DNA of 64,000 nucleotides from Ureaplasma sp. ES3154-GEN (GTDB taxonomy: Bacteria > Bacillota_I > Bacilli_A > Mycoplasmatales > Mycoplasmoidaceae): contig NZ_JAOXHM010000005.1 in NCBI RefSeq assembly GCF_025780075.1, positions 61,601 through 125,600 on the forward strand, in the 5' to 3' direction. Below the pieces are notes generated by a model. It did not search any database and was not told where the DNA came from. It was given only the letters and a program-made list of their open reading frames with translations. The position numbers and the translations under genes were made by a program. Positions 1-9,652 of this stretch are shown here, piece after piece. Every line of letters starts with the position of its first letter. The stretch's first letter is position 1.

Positions 1-200
1 AAGTTTTGTAAAGTAAACTTGCGAATGATTTCACTATTTAAATTATTAAATCCTCCCGGTTCACGGGTAAAAATAAAATGTGATGATCATTGTTTTTTAC
101 TAAATTCTGCGGCAAGTTTGTTTAAAATAGTTGATTTACCAGCACCATCAATCCCTTCAAAAACAATGAATAATGGTTTGGAAAAAAGTTTTGGCTGCAT
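1..200 (-). CDS. tmk: Thymidylate kinase, N-terminal part (cut by window edge)
   Basis: The first about 66 residues are present and the rest lies beyond the window's left edge. The enzyme phosphorylates dTMP to dTDP with ATP in the cytoplasm. The sequence shows the P-loop FEGIDGAGKST near residues 14-24 and the TREPGG motif, both diagnostic of thymidylate kinases, with a UGA-encoded Trp between them. The ATG (200-198) overlaps the stop of the upstream hydrolase gene as TAATG, so translation is probably coupled. In many Mollicutes tmk is followed by holB, which could lie just outside the window. Recognition is firm; only the N-terminus can be judged. Confidence 0.93.
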
Positions 201-1045
201 TAATTATCACACTCGATATGTTCTTCGTCAAAATGATTGTGCTCAAAGAAACATAAAACTTTTTTAGCAAAAGCGGATGGTTGTTCCACTTGAGGGAGAT
301 GTCCGCTTTCGCGAAAATGAAATTGGTAAATCTTATTTTTCGCTTTGTTAAATTGACGATAACTTCCTTGAGCATCAATAATCTTGTCTGCAACGCCATA
401 AATTAACAATGTAGGGGTGTTGTTTAGGTTTCTTTGTGCTTTTTTTAATGTGTGTTTTGTTTTTATGTTAAAACCCGTATTTAACATTAGGTTCTTAAAA
501 AAACTGGGTTTTTCATGAAATAAACGACTTTGTTTTTCGAATCGCGTTTCCGGATTAATATCAGAATTATTGCGGAAATCATAATACAATAATTCGATAA
601 TTTTGGCCGGATGCTTCTTTAAAAATTGCGGAAACAAATAAATTAAGTTAAATAAGTACTTATTAAAACCTTCATAATAACTATTCATTAACACTAATTT
701 CTTAATTTTTTGAGGAATCATACTATTCACTAGACAACCAATTGCTCCACCTAACGAATGGCCAATTAGGTAAAAATCATTAAGGTTTTCTTGTTCAACA
801 AATTCGGTAATAATTTTAGCCATTTCAACAATTGAAATTTTAGACAATATAGTCGATGAAGTTAAACCATGGCCTGGTAAACCTAAATAATAGCAGTTGT
901 AATCCTTAAAATATTTATCAACTAAGAAAAAATAGTGAGGGCTGGCATGATAACCATGTATAAATAAAACATTCCCTTTGGCTGGTTCATGATTGTTTGC
1001 GGAACGATAAAAATAGTTCAGAGTATTGGTTTTAATTAATTCCAT
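200..1045 (-). CDS. Alpha/beta-fold hydrolase (esterase/lipase-like)
   Basis: A 281-residue alpha/beta hydrolase. Visible features are the oxyanion-loop HGYHASP near residues 30-36, a GLPGHG segment, the nucleophile elbow GHSLGGA (Ser of GxSxG), a late acid-bearing strand YGVADKIID, and the catalytic His in ESGHLPQVEQP. Together they give a plausible Ser-Asp-His triad. The family covers carboxylesterases, monoacylglycerol lipases and proline iminopeptidases, and the sequence alone does not choose the substrate. The start has an AGGAG ribosome site about 9 bases upstream. It lies between lysS (10-base gap) and tmk (one-base overlap), so the three are probably one transcript. No signal peptide is seen, so it is likely cytoplasmic. 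Confidence 0.85.
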   Translation of the reverse strand: MELIKTNTLNYFYRSANNHEPAKGNVLFIHGYHASPHYFFLVDKYFKDYNCYYLGLPGHGLTSSTILSKISIVEMAKIITEFVEQENLNDFYLIGHSLGGAIGCLVNSMIPQKIKKLVLMNSYYEGFNKYLFNLIYLFPQFLKKHPAKIIELLYYDFRNNSDINPETRFEKQSRLFHEKPSFFKNLMLNTGFNIKTKHTLKKAQRNLNNTPTLLIYGVADKIIDAQGSYRQFNKAKNKIYQFHFRESGHLPQVEQPSAFAKKVLCFFEHNHFDEEHIECDN

Positions 1046-1055
1046 ATTCTAACTC

Positions 1056-2537
1056 CTAGTTGGCTTTGTCTTTCATATGTGGGAATAAAAGAACATTACG
1101 AATTGTATCATTTGATGTTAGCAACATCACCAACCGATCGATTCCGATCCCTAGTCCGCCTGTTGGTGGCATTCCATATTCAAGAGCATATAAAAATTCT
1201 TCATCCAATTCATTCGCTTCATCATTACCAAGATCTTTCTCAGCAATTTGTTTCATAAAACGAGAACGTTGGTCAAGCGGGTCATTTAACTCTGCATACG
1301 CATTTGCAAATTCTTTTTGACCAATAAATAATTCAAAACGTTCAGTAAAACGTGGATCATTTTTGTTTTTCTTTGTTAGAGGAGAAACATCAAGAGGATG
1401 ACCATAAACAAATGTTGGTTGAATTAATTTTTCTTCAACAAATTTTTCAAAAAATAAATTAACAATATGACCATAAGTTTGCTGGTGTTTTTCATATTTT
1501 ACTTCATATTTATCAGCTAACGCCAATGCCTGCTCATCTGTTTCAATATCATAAAAATTAACACCTACATGTTCATTAATTAAATCAACCATGTGTTTTT
1601 TTGCAAACGGTTGATTTAAATCAATATCAAAACCACGGAATGTAATGTTTTTGATTTTTAAAACTTGAACAAGATGTTTAAACAAGTTTTCAGTTAAATC
1701 CATAATATAATTTAAATCTTCGTATGCGGCATACAACTCGAGTGAAGTGAATTCAGGATTGTGCGTACTATCCATTCCTTCATTACGGAAAATACGTCCA
1801 ATTTCATAAACTTTTTCAAAACCACCAATAATGCATTTCTTTAAAGCAATTTCAGTAGCAATTCGTAAATAATAATTTTTCGCTAGCGTGTTGTGGAACG
1901 TAACAAAAGGTTTTGCAGCAGCTCCTCCCAAAATATCATTTAGTACAGGAGTCTCGACTTCAAAGTAGTTGTCTTGATCTAAAAAATTACGGATTGCTCG
2001 AATAATTTTTGAACGAAGAATAAATGTTTGCTTGGAATTATCATTCATAATCAAATCTAAATAACGATGACGTGCTTTGATTTCTTCATCCACTAAACCG
2101 TGGTATTTTTCTGGTAAAACATTTAAACATTTACTAATTAAAATAATGTTTGTCACATTTAATGTTAATTCTTGAGTATTAGTCTTCATTGGTGTTCCAT
2201 GAACCTCAATAAAATCACCGTTATCAAGATCGTTGAATAATGCAAAAACTTCAGCACTAACTTGTTTTTTATTCACATATATTTGAAACTTACCGTCAAA
2301 ATCAGCCACAATTCCGAATGTTCGTCGGACATTCATTAATCGACCAGCAAGAACAACTTCTGTTAATTCTAAATCATGTAACTCTTCTTTGCTATATTGA
2401 TCAAACTTTTGCATAAACGTTTGTGAATTATGCGTACGTGCAACTTTAGTAATTATAAAGGGATCTTGGTTATTAGTCTGTAACGCATTCAATTTATTAC
2501 GCCGATTAATTTCTTGATCACTTAATTTTCTTTCCAT
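1056..2537 (-). CDS. lysS: Lysyl-tRNA synthetase, class II
   Basis: Charges tRNA-Lys with lysine in the cytoplasm. At 493 residues it has the usual length. An N-terminal OB-fold anticodon-binding domain (about 50-150) precedes the class II catalytic core, with motif 2 around FRNEGMDSTHNPEF, the ELYAAYED region, and motif 3 GGLGIGIDRLVML near the C-terminus. It contains no tryptophan, so it reads without any UGA. It lies upstream of the hydrolase and tmk on the same strand, following a terminator behind rpsO. A TATAAT-like box in the 2538-2615 interval could be its promoter. The identification is certain on motif grounds. Confidence 0.97.
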   Translation of the reverse strand: MERKLSDQEINRRNKLNALQTNNQDPFIITKVARTHNSQTFMQKFDQYSKEELHDLELTEVVLAGRLMNVRRTFGIVADFDGKFQIYVNKKQVSAEVFALFNDLDNGDFIEVHGTPMKTNTQELTLNVTNIILISKCLNVLPEKYHGLVDEEIKARHRYLDLIMNDNSKQTFILRSKIIRAIRNFLDQDNYFEVETPVLNDILGGAAAKPFVTFHNTLAKNYYLRIATEIALKKCIIGGFEKVYEIGRIFRNEGMDSTHNPEFTSLELYAAYEDLNYIMDLTENLFKHLVQVLKIKNITFRGFDIDLNQPFAKKHMVDLINEHVGVNFYDIETDEQALALADKYEVKYEKHQQTYGHIVNLFFEKFVEEKLIQPTFVYGHPLDVSPLTKKNKNDPRFTERFELFIGQKEFANAYAELNDPLDQRSRFMKQIAEKDLGNDEANELDEEFLYALEYGMPPTGGLGIGIDRLVMLLTSNDTIRNVLLFPHMKDKAN

Positions 2538-2614
2538 AAAATATACCTTCTTTGTTGATTATGAGCGAAATAAAAAGCATCAGTGATACTGGGTGCTCAA
2601 TATAATTATTATAT

Positions 2615-2650
2615 AAAAAATACATCCTCAATGGTTTTGAGAATGTATTA
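2615..2650 (-). terminator. Rho-independent terminator behind rpsO
   Basis: On the minus strand a roughly 13-bp stem (AATACATTCTCAA pairing with TTGAGGATGTATT, with a G-U pair) and a 5-base loop are followed by a run of T. It starts a few bases after the rpsO stop and would separate rpsO from lysS. Confidence 0.8.
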
Positions 2651-2656
2651 AGTGGA

Positions 2657-2926
2657 TTATCCCCGTAAGTTTAAATCTTTTAATAAATTACGGTAAGCTG
2701 TAATGTCTTTACGTTGTAAATAGGCTAATAAACGTTTACGTTGTGCAACTTTCATATATAGTCCACGTTTTGAAATCTTATCTTTCTTGTTTGCGACCAT
2801 ATGTGTTGTTAGTGAAGCGATTTCAGCTGTTAAAATAGCAATTTGAACTTCTGTTTTTCCCGTATTCGTTTCAGAACCACCAAATTTAATTGCTAATTCT
2901 TTTTTTGTTTTTTTACTAACTGCCAT
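2657..2926 (-). CDS. rpsO: 30S ribosomal protein S15
   Basis: An 89-residue protein of exactly the usual S15 length. It binds the central domain of 16S rRNA early in 30S assembly and helps form bridge B4. The conserved segments [31 protein letters not shown] and the C-terminal [15 protein letters not shown] are all present. The gene is monocistronic: its own promoter and a structured leader lie upstream (2963-3053) and a terminator lies downstream. AAGGAG precedes the ATG. In several bacteria S15 represses its own translation by binding its leader, which makes the hairpin here notable. Confidence 0.97.
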   Translation of the reverse strand: MAVSKKTKKELAIKFGGSETNTGKTEVQIAILTAEIASLTTHMVANKKDKISKRGLYMKVAQRKRLLAYLQRKDITAYRNLLKDLNLRG

Positions 2927-2962
2927 GTTAATAATTTCTCCTTCAAATCATAAAAAAATAAA

Positions 2963-3053
2963 CCTTTTACAATGTTAAATTTGGAGAGAATTTAACAAAG
3001 TAAAGGCAAAAATACATACTATATATTATATGTTAAAATTAGTGGTTTGTAAA
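2963..3053 (-). promoter_or_regulatory. rpsO promoter and structured 5' leader
   Basis: On the minus strand a TTTACA box (3053-3048) and a TATAAT box (3030-3025) are 17 bases apart. The predicted transcript then has a leader of about 90 bases. A long imperfect hairpin (3006-2963) has arms CCUUUAC/GUAAAAGG and GUUAAAUU/AAUUUAAC around a CUCUCCA loop, and is followed by a U-rich run before the ribosome site. It could be an S15-responsive autoregulatory element or an attenuator. It could also serve as the terminator of the upstream fakA-plsX-rnc transcript. Confidence 0.6.
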
Positions 3054-3074
3054 TAAACAATCCTAAACTTATGA

Positions 3075-3788
3075 TTAATGATTACTATTTTTAAACTTAC
3101 TAAAAGCGTCTGCTGCTGCTTTTTGTTCTGCTTCTTTACGGTTTTGACCTTTACCAATTCCGTATACAAGTCCATCTCATAATAAATGTACCTCTTTTAC
3201 TGGTTCATCGGTGCTAATTAACCGGTACTGGATGGAAGCCATGGAGTTTTTTTGTACTGCTTCTTGGAAAATGGTCTTATAATCTTTTTGTAAATTTACA
3301 TTTCCTGTTAAAAAATAAGAAATCAATGTTTGGTCAATAATTCGACTAACTTTTTTAATTCCTTGATCTTGAGCAACTGCTCCAATAAATGCTTCAAAAA
3401 CATCTTCATAAATCTTATCCATATTGGCTGTACTTTTGAATTCACTACCGTTTCCGACCATAATAAGTCGGTCTAAACCTAAATTTTGAGCCGCTTTCGC
3501 TAGCGTTTCACGCCGAACAAGTTTTGAACGCAGACGTGTCATCTCTCCTTCGTTAAGTTTTTTGTTAGTGTCTTTATTTACATAACTAAAAACAAAATTA
3601 GTGACAACTCACTGAATACAAGCATCACCCAAAAACTCTAATCGTTGATAGTCATGTTGTAATTGTTGTTCGTTAGCATAAGATTTGTGGGTTAATGCTT
3701 CTAAGTAAATGCTTAACGTTTTTGGTTCTATTTTTAAACGTTTTAGAAATTGTAAAATTTTTAAAGAATTATTTTTGTTGCTTGTCAT
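3075..3788 (-). CDS. rnc: Ribonuclease III
   Basis: Double-strand-specific endoribonuclease for rRNA precursors and other structured RNAs. Read with UGA as Trp it is 237 residues, close to the family norm. The catalytic domain carries the signature RLEFLGDAC with the metal-binding Glu and Asp near residues 44-48, and the second acidic pair in YEDVFEAFIGA. The C-terminal dsRNA-binding domain ends in GKGQNRKEAEQKAAADAF. The start (ATG at 3788) lies 20 bases inside the end of plsX, so the two are translationally coupled. The plsX-rnc order matches other Mollicutes. The usual smc/ftsY neighbours are absent downstream. Confidence 0.95.
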
Positions 3789-4776
3789 AAAAAAGTTTTA
3801 ATTGGTTGTTAATTTCATCAAGGGCATTATTTTTAATGTTGTCATATAACATTGCAAGCGAAGAACCAAATTGTTCTCGATCAGCTGATCCATGTGTTTT
3901 AACTAAAATGCTTTTTGCACCTAAAACAAATGCACCTGCATTATGTCGGTAATCAAACTTCTGTTTCATTTTTTTAAAAATCGGTAACGAAAACAAAGCA
4001 GCTAGGAAAAAACGTTTCTTTTTATATTCTTTTTTTAAATAACCACTAATACTTTTTGCCGTTCCTTCAATTGTTTTTAAAACCAAATTACCACTAAAAC
4101 CATCTGTGATAATAATATCAGCTGGGTATTCTAAAATATTTTTAGGTTCAATAAAACCCTGGTAATTTAAACCCAATTCCTGCATATGGTTTTTCATTAA
4201 AGAATTGGTTTTTTTTGTTAGATCATTCCCTTTAACATCCTCACTAGCGATGTTTAAGGTTTTAATAACTGGGTTTGTGACCCTTTTTTTGGCGATAACA
4301 TTAGCCATAATTGCAAAATTCATCAAATCATATTCATCCACATCTATCGCCGCACCAACATCTAACATGTTTAAACCAATACCGTTTAAAGTTGGTATGA
4401 ATGGCATAAAAGCAGGTTTTTTAACATTATCTAATAAACCAATAATCGTATATGCATAATAGACAAAAACTGCTGAATTTGCAGCGGAAAGCAATCCTTG
4501 ATATTCATTGTTAGTTTTCAATTCATTAAAAGCTAATGCTAAGGATGAATTTCGTTTATGTCGAATACTAAAAACACTATCATCTTGACTAATATATTCA
4601 GGGGTATCAATAATCATAAATTCATTTTCACTATTTAGAAGTGGTTTGATTAAATTTGCATCACCTACCAATGTAATACTTACATCTCGATGTTTCTTAA
4701 CAAATAAACGAGCCGCTTCAATTGCATGTGACAGTGGGTTTTCATAGCCCATAACATCAAAAAGAATCTTATACAT
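3769..4776 (-). CDS. plsX: Phosphate acyltransferase PlsX
   Basis: A 335-residue PlsX-type enzyme. In the family it interconverts acyl-ACP (or a host-derived acyl donor) and acyl-phosphate, which PlsY then uses to acylate glycerol-3-phosphate at the membrane. Family segments visible are the N-terminal FDVMGYENPLSHAIEAA, GLLSAANSAVFVYYA, the GIGLNMLDVGA stretch, TDGFSGNLVLKTIEGT and the C-terminal HGSADREQFGSSL. It sits between fakA (14-base gap) and rnc (overlap). FakA phosphorylates exogenous fatty acids to acyl-phosphate, so the pair makes metabolic sense in a cell without fatty acid synthesis. Confidence 0.93.
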   Translation of the reverse strand: MYKILFDVMGYENPLSHAIEAARLFVKKHRDVSITLVGDANLIKPLLNSENEFMIIDTPEYISQDDSVFSIRHKRNSSLALAFNELKTNNEYQGLLSAANSAVFVYYAYTIIGLLDNVKKPAFMPFIPTLNGIGLNMLDVGAAIDVDEYDLMNFAIMANVIAKKRVTNPVIKTLNIASEDVKGNDLTKKTNSLMKNHMQELGLNYQGFIEPKNILEYPADIIITDGFSGNLVLKTIEGTAKSISGYLKKEYKKKRFFLAALFSLPIFKKMKQKFDYRHNAGAFVLGAKSILVKTHGSADREQFGSSLAMLYDNIKNNALDEINNQLKLFYDKQQK

Positions 4777-4790
4777 AATATCCTTAATTT

Positions 4791-6482
4791 TTACTGAATT
4801 CCTATATAATAATCATACATTTTTTGATCTGTTTCGATCACTTCACATAACATATTATGTTGCTGAGTCAAATAATCTTGAAGTCGATCAATATCTTCTT
4901 GTTGAGCGTTAACGCCAGCATAAACATAACAAATTTCAGGGTGCTTACAACGATCAATAAGAATATTAATCGTTTGAACAATATTTTTGTATGAATCATT
5001 ACTCGCACTAATAATTTTTTTGTTAATAATTCCAATGAAATCGTTTTTCTTAACTTGCAAATTTTCTAGTGTCACATTTTTAATTGAGCGTGAAATTTTT
5101 GCAGAGTGCACTTTTTTGAAACCTTTAATCATATCTTTTGCATTTTTAGTAGCAGGGTTGCGCTCGTCAAAGAACGAAACAGCAACTAATGCTTCAAAAA
5201 CGTTACGCGCAGGAATAATAAAACAATTAATATTTTGTTCAGCAACAATTTTACCCGCTTGATCAGCTGCCATTATGTAATTTGAATCATCAGTAATGAT
5301 AAATACATTTTTGGAATTTGATTTAATAATTAAATCAACATAATCTTGAATTGAAGGGATGTTATTAGTTTCAGTTACAATGATATGTTCAAGTCCGAAG
5401 TCCGTTACAAATAGTGATTTAAATTTTGGCGACGGAACACTCACAATAATTTGTTGGTTGTGTTCAAACTCTGTACTATTTTTCTTTTCTAACGGGATTC
5501 CTTTTTGTTTTAAGGTTTCATAAAATTGATTTGTCATATTCTCGATTTTAATTTTGTCAAATTCCCCGTATTTTTGAGAAATTTGTAATAACTTATGGGG
5601 TGTTAACGTATGAATATGAACTTTAACATAGTTATCATCCTGTACTAAAACTAAACTGTCACCAATTTGTTCTAATTCATTACGGTAGTTTGGCAAATTA
5701 AAATTACGTTTATTGGGGGCATCGGGAATAATTTTATGATTTAATGTCATCACAATTTCGCTACAATAGCCAAATGATTCATCATTAGTATGTTGAACAG
5801 CGGTTTCCACTTTTTTTGTGTTTGTTTTTTTATAGTTATCTCACTTATCATTCGTTTCTGCCAGCGCTTTTTCATCTAAAATTGATAACATTCCTTTTAA
5901 AAAAGTCAATAAACCATAGGCCCCAGAATCAACAACATTTGCTTCTTTTAAAGACTCTAACATTTCAGTTGTTTGAGTAACGATATCGGATGAAATACGA
6001 ACAATTTCATCAAAAAAGAAGATAACATCGTCATATTGTGTTTTGTTCATTTCTTCCGCTAAAATTCGAATGACTGTTAACATCGTTCCTTCAATGGGGT
6101 TGCTAACAGAGTCGTACGCTTTTTTAGCAGCTAATTCTAAACCTTTTTGTAATGTAGTTATTTCTATTTCAATATTATCGACCTTTAAAGCATCTAAAAA
6201 ACCACGAAAAATTTGAGAAAAAATCACACCCGAATTCCCTCGGGCGTTCATCAACAAGCCTTTTGCATAAGCGTTTGCAAATTCGGCAAAATTTAAACTT
6301 TCATCTTGCACATATTCTAATGCTCCACTAGTAGTTGTTTTCATGTTGGAACCTGTATCGCCATCTGGAACAGGGAAAACGTTTAATTCGTTAATATAAA
6401 CATATTCTTGTGCTAGTGCCTTTGTTCCTGCAAATATCATTTTTCGGAACAAATTAATTGATATTTTTTTCATTAAAATCAT
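4791..6482 (-). CDS. fakA: Fatty acid kinase subunit FakA (DAK2/DegV-linked family)
   Basis: Read through one UGA Trp codon (5841-5843) this is 563 residues, the usual length of FakA (YloV). The N-terminal Dak2-type nucleotide-binding domain has the metal and ATP motif PVPDGDTGSNM near residues 37-47 and NARGNSGVIFSQIFRG. The C-terminal half matches the FakA-specific region. FakA transfers phosphate from ATP to a fatty acid held by FakB (DegV); no fakB is in the window. Start choice is uncertain: ATG at 6482 and ATG at 6473 are both possible, and neither has a strong ribosome site. Its divergence from rpmB resembles the Bacillus arrangement. Confidence 0.9.
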
Positions 6483-6655
6483 TCTCAAATCTTTTTCTAT
6501 TATTCCTAAAAAAACATTATTTTCCTCATAAATTCAGAACTTAGGAATTATAATAAACATTTATATATTATAAGTTTTAAGATATAAAAACTACACTAGA
6601 TTTTAAATTATTAAGAATAAAATTCGATTTATTACCAAAAATTATAGATTTTTAG

Positions 6656-6719
6656 TATAATTAATAAAGTATTTTGCACATCCGTATGATGCAAATAATT
6701 TTTAATAAAGGAGATCAAT
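6656..6719 (+). promoter_or_regulatory. rpmB promoter and short leader
   Basis: A TATAAT box lies at 6656-6661. It is followed by a leader with a small hairpin (TTTGCA/TGCAAA arms, about 6671-6693) and then an AAAGGAG ribosome site just before the ATG. The 230-base divergent gap 6489-6719 otherwise holds only AT-rich sequence, with TATAAT-like boxes facing fakA. Confidence 0.5.
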
Positions 6720-6917
6720 ATGGCACGAAGAGACCAGTTAACAAATAAAAAAGCAATGTCTGGAAACACTAGATCACATGCAATGAACCACTCACGTCGT
6801 CGTTGAAATCTTAACTTACAATATGTAACCATTAAAACTGATAATGGTGGTACTCAAAGAGTTAAAGTTTCGGCAAAGACTATGAAAACTTTGCGTAAAC
6901 ACAATATGTTAGCGTAA
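6720..6917 (+). CDS. rpmB: 50S ribosomal protein L28
   Basis: A 65-residue basic protein matching L28: N-terminal MARRDQLTNKKAMSGN, then SHAMNHSRRRWNLNLQ with Trp encoded by UGA, and the C-terminal VKVSAKTMKTLRK. L28 is a late-assembling 50S protein near the E site. A strong AAAGGAG lies 6-7 bases before the ATG. It stands alone on the plus strand, diverging from fakA and converging with rpiB, with a bidirectional terminator just after its stop. Identification is firm despite the short length. Confidence 0.95.
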
Positions 6918-6945
6918 TTGATCAAAAATTCATTTTTATAAATAA

Positions 6946-6979
6946 AAAACCTTGGATAAATCCAAGGTTTTTGTTTTTT
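6946..6979. terminator. Bidirectional terminator between rpmB and rpiB
   Basis: A stem AAACCTTGGA/TCCAAGGTTT with a TAAA loop is flanked by A-run and T-run on either side. It can end rpmB on the plus strand and rpiB on the minus strand. Confidence 0.85.
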
Positions 6980-7437
6980 TATTTTTTGTTTTGTTCGTAA
7001 TCGTCAATAATTGCTATTCTATTAATATGACGTCCGCCAGCGAACGAAGCTTCAAGATAACTTTTTAACATTTTTTTAATTTCATCAACTGAATGTTCAC
7101 GAACACCCAATGCAATGATATTTGCTTTGTTGTGTTCTTTTGCAAGAGTCGCAGAACTATCATTATAAGCAACAGCGGCTCTTACCCCAGGAACTTTATT
7201 GGCAGCGATACTCATCCCAATTCCTGTACCACATAATAAAATACCTTCCCCTTGTTCATCTTGGGCTACAGCTTCTCCAACCTCAATTGCATATTTTGAA
7301 TAATCTACTCGACCATCTTCAGTTTTTGCACCTAAATCAACAACTTCGTAGCCCAATGAATTAAGATAATTAATAATTTCATCTTTCACTTCGTAAACAG
7401 CGTGATCATTTCCAAAATAAATACGTTTTTTTGACAT
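6979..7437 (-). CDS. rpiB: Ribose-5-phosphate isomerase B
   Basis: A 152-residue RpiB/LacAB-family sugar-phosphate isomerase that interconverts ribose-5-phosphate and ribulose-5-phosphate. Visible motifs are GNDHAVYEVKDEI at the N-terminus, the DLGA..DGRVDYSKYA region, the catalytic-Cys loop LLCGTGIGMSIAANK near residues 68-82, and RAAVAYND. The REHSVDE segment fits the phosphate-binding part. It starts 2 bases after upp, so both are probably one operon linking ribose phosphate supply to nucleobase salvage. LacA/LacB-type substrates cannot be excluded from sequence, but RpiB is usual in Mollicutes. Confidence 0.93.
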   Translation of the reverse strand: MSKKRIYFGNDHAVYEVKDEIINYLNSLGYEVVDLGAKTEDGRVDYSKYAIEVGEAVAQDEQGEGILLCGTGIGMSIAANKVPGVRAAVAYNDSSATLAKEHNKANIIALGVREHSVDEIKKMLKSYLEASFAGGRHINRIAIIDDYEQNKK

Positions 7438-7439
7438 AG

Positions 7440-8063
7440 TTATTTCGTCCCAAAAATTCGATCACCTGCATCACCAAGACCAGGTGTAATGTATCCGTTT
7501 TCATTTAATTTTTCATCTAATGCACCCGCATAAACATCAACATCAGGATGACTTGCCTGAACGTTTTTTAAACCTTCTGGAGATGCAACAATACAAATGA
7601 ACTTAATTGATTTTGGATTGTATTTTTTAATAATATTAACTGCTGCAATGACTGAACCGCCGGTTGCTAACATTGGATCAAGAATGATCACATCTGATTC
7701 ACTAATGTTATGAGGGAATTTTTTAAAATATTCAACCGGTTTCAATGTTTCTTCATTACGATATAGTCCAATATGACCTATCGTTGCAGTTGGAATTAAA
7801 TTCTTAACACCATCTACCATTCCGATCCCAGCCCGTAAAATTGGCACTAAACAAATTTTGTTTTTTAATTTAAACCCTGTGGCGCCATCCACAACAGGTG
7901 TGTCGATTAAAATATTATTTAAAGTTAAATCTTTCGTCGCTTCATAAACCATTAATTGCGTTAATTCTTCAAGATTTGTTCGAAAAACTGTTGATACAGT
8001 TTCCTTTTTGCGCATTCTTGTTAGTTTATCTTTGATTAAAGGGTGGTCAATGATTTTGTACAC
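7440..8063 (-). CDS. upp: Uracil phosphoribosyltransferase
   Basis: A 207-residue enzyme that converts uracil and PRPP to UMP, the main pyrimidine salvage entry for an organism unable to make pyrimidines. Family motifs are VPILRAGIGMVDG, the PRPP-binding loop DPMLATGGS near residues 130-138, and the C-terminal GDAGDRIFGTK, which binds uracil. It is immediately upstream of rpiB (2-base gap). An AGGA-type ribosome site precedes the ATG. The length is normal and no tryptophan is present. Confidence 0.97.
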   Translation of the reverse strand: MYKIIDHPLIKDKLTRMRKKETVSTVFRTNLEELTQLMVYEATKDLTLNNILIDTPVVDGATGFKLKNKICLVPILRAGIGMVDGVKNLIPTATIGHIGLYRNEETLKPVEYFKKFPHNISESDVIILDPMLATGGSVIAAVNIIKKYNPKSIKFICIVASPEGLKNVQASHPDVDVYAGALDEKLNENGYITPGLGDAGDRIFGTK

Positions 8064-8128
8064 AATATAATCCTCTTTTTCTGTTTCTTATTATTATAAT
8101 TCAAAGTATTTTAAACCGAGAAAGAGAT

Positions 8129-8160
8129 TAAAAAAAGTTAGCATTAATCTGCTAACTTTG
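8129..8160 (-). terminator. Terminator of the SRP RNA gene
   Basis: On the minus strand the stem GTTAGCA/TGCTAAC, extended by AAA/TTT, has a GATTAAT-type loop and is followed by seven T. It lies just downstream of the predicted SRP RNA and upstream of upp. Confidence 0.8.
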
Positions 8161-8169
8161 GTTTTTAAA

Positions 8170-8252
8170 GTGTTACCACACATAAAAAGATTATGCTATT
8201 GCTGCTGGATCTCTCCCCTGACAAGATACGCCACTTAATATTGTGATAACCT
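8170..8252 (-). ncRNA. ffs: Signal recognition particle RNA (4.5S-like)
   Basis: The minus strand contains the universally conserved helix 8: GTCAGG, a GGA stem, a GAGA (GNRA) tetraloop, TCC and AGCAGC. Outer ends GTTATCACA (8250-8242) and TGTGGTAAC pair over 9 bp and close an elongated hairpin of about 80 nt, the size of Mollicute SRP RNAs. A TATAAT box at 8262-8257 lies about 6 bases before the predicted first base, and an intrinsic terminator follows. This RNA binds Ffh and guides membrane-protein-translating ribosomes. The exact ends are estimated. Confidence 0.9.
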
Positions 8253-8269
8253 ATATATTATAAACTAAA

Positions 8270-9517
8270 TTAGTTGTTTTTGTAAATAACTAGGAAGTAG
8301 TGTTTTTTTCCTTTTCTGATTAGTAGGTATTTATTATATAAATACGAACTAATATCGAAAATATGGTTTTCATCAATAATTTTTACATCGTTAATTGTAA
8401 TTGATTGGTTATTAATTAATTCACGCGCAACGCGTTTGCTACTAGCGATGTTTGCGCTAATTAAAACATCAACTAAACTTAAATTAGATTTGGAAATATA
8501 AGTAGTATCTAGGTTTTTGACACCCATTTCCAACTCTGCCAAAGTTAAAGTAGTAATCTTACTATTGAATAAAGCATTTGTAATTTTAATTGCTTGTTCA
8601 AGTTTCTCGCTTCCATGAATGTCACGAACAACTGTTTCCGCTAATTTCTTTTGAGCAAAACGTAAGTGTTTTTGCGTGTCGTGTTGTTGCATAATAGCAT
8701 CAATTTCATTAATGGATAACAGCGTTAATGATTTTAATAACTTTGCGACATCTTCATCAGCTTGGTTAAATAAAAATTGATACATTTCATAAACAGATGT
8801 ATACTTTTCTGACAAGAAAATTGCACCTTTTTCTGATTTACCAAATTTTTTACCATCTTTATTAACTAGTAAATTAATTGTTAAACCACAGGCTAAATTG
8901 TCATCGCCAAAAATTTTACGAATCATTTCAATTCCTGTCGTAATATTTCCTCACTGGTCAGAACCGCCAGCTTGGATCGCAACATTATGGTTTTGGTATA
9001 ATTGTCAGAAATCATAACCCTGCAAAAGGTTGTAAGAAAATTCAGTATATGATAAACCAGTACTCAAACGTGATGCGATAATGTCTTTTTCAAGTAAATA
9101 GTTTATGTTAATAATTTTCCCAACATCTCGTAAAAAATCTAAAAAATTCATTTGCGCATAAAAGTCAAAATTGTTAATTACCTTACTTTTTGCATATGTT
9201 TCTAATTGACTTGTAATTGCTGCTATATTTTTAATTAATGTCTCCTTGTCTAATAAATTCCGTTCTTTATTTTTTCCGCTCGGATCACCAATCATCCCAG
9301 TTGCTCCACCAATAACTGCAACCGTTGGAAAACCTGCTTGATGGAAACGACGCAATAACATAATCATAATGTAATTACCTAAATGCAACGAATCAAACGA
9401 AGGGTCAAAACCAACATAAACCCCTTTATTAATACTTATTGCTTTTATTATTTTTTCTTCGTTAGTAATGTTATTAATTAAACCACGTGCTTGTAAATCA
9501 GTAATAATATTTGACAT
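8270..9517 (-). CDS. tyrS: Tyrosyl-tRNA synthetase
   Basis: Class I synthetase for tyrosine, 415 residues when several UGA codons (8927-9007) are read as Trp. The HIGH-type motif is SLHLGNY, with FDPSFDSLH just before it. The GATGMIGDPSG segment follows, the KMSKS-type loop is KFGKSEKG, and an S4-like RNA-binding domain sits at the C-terminus (ASSKRVARELINNQSI). It is monocistronic: the SRP RNA promoter begins just after its stop, and a divergent promoter region (9518-9652, several TATAAT-like boxes) separates it from the ABC ATPase gene. Confidence 0.96.
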
Positions 9518-9652
9518 TATATAACCTAGTTTTCTTCATTTATGTAACAAGAGATTTTACTTCCAAAGACTATGAAAGTAAAACCCTACATTATAATATA
9601 ATATAATTTAATATTAGTATTATACAACAATATGATATACGGAGATGTCGTT

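Noticed and set aside
6632..6832. Minus-strand reading frame opposite rpmB.
   Set aside because: It is a shadow of L28 and its leader with no ribosome site.
8129..8269. A tRNA or riboswitch in the upp-tyrS gap.
   Set aside because: The sequence matches the SRP RNA helix 8 with a GNRA loop; no cloverleaf or riboswitch core is present.
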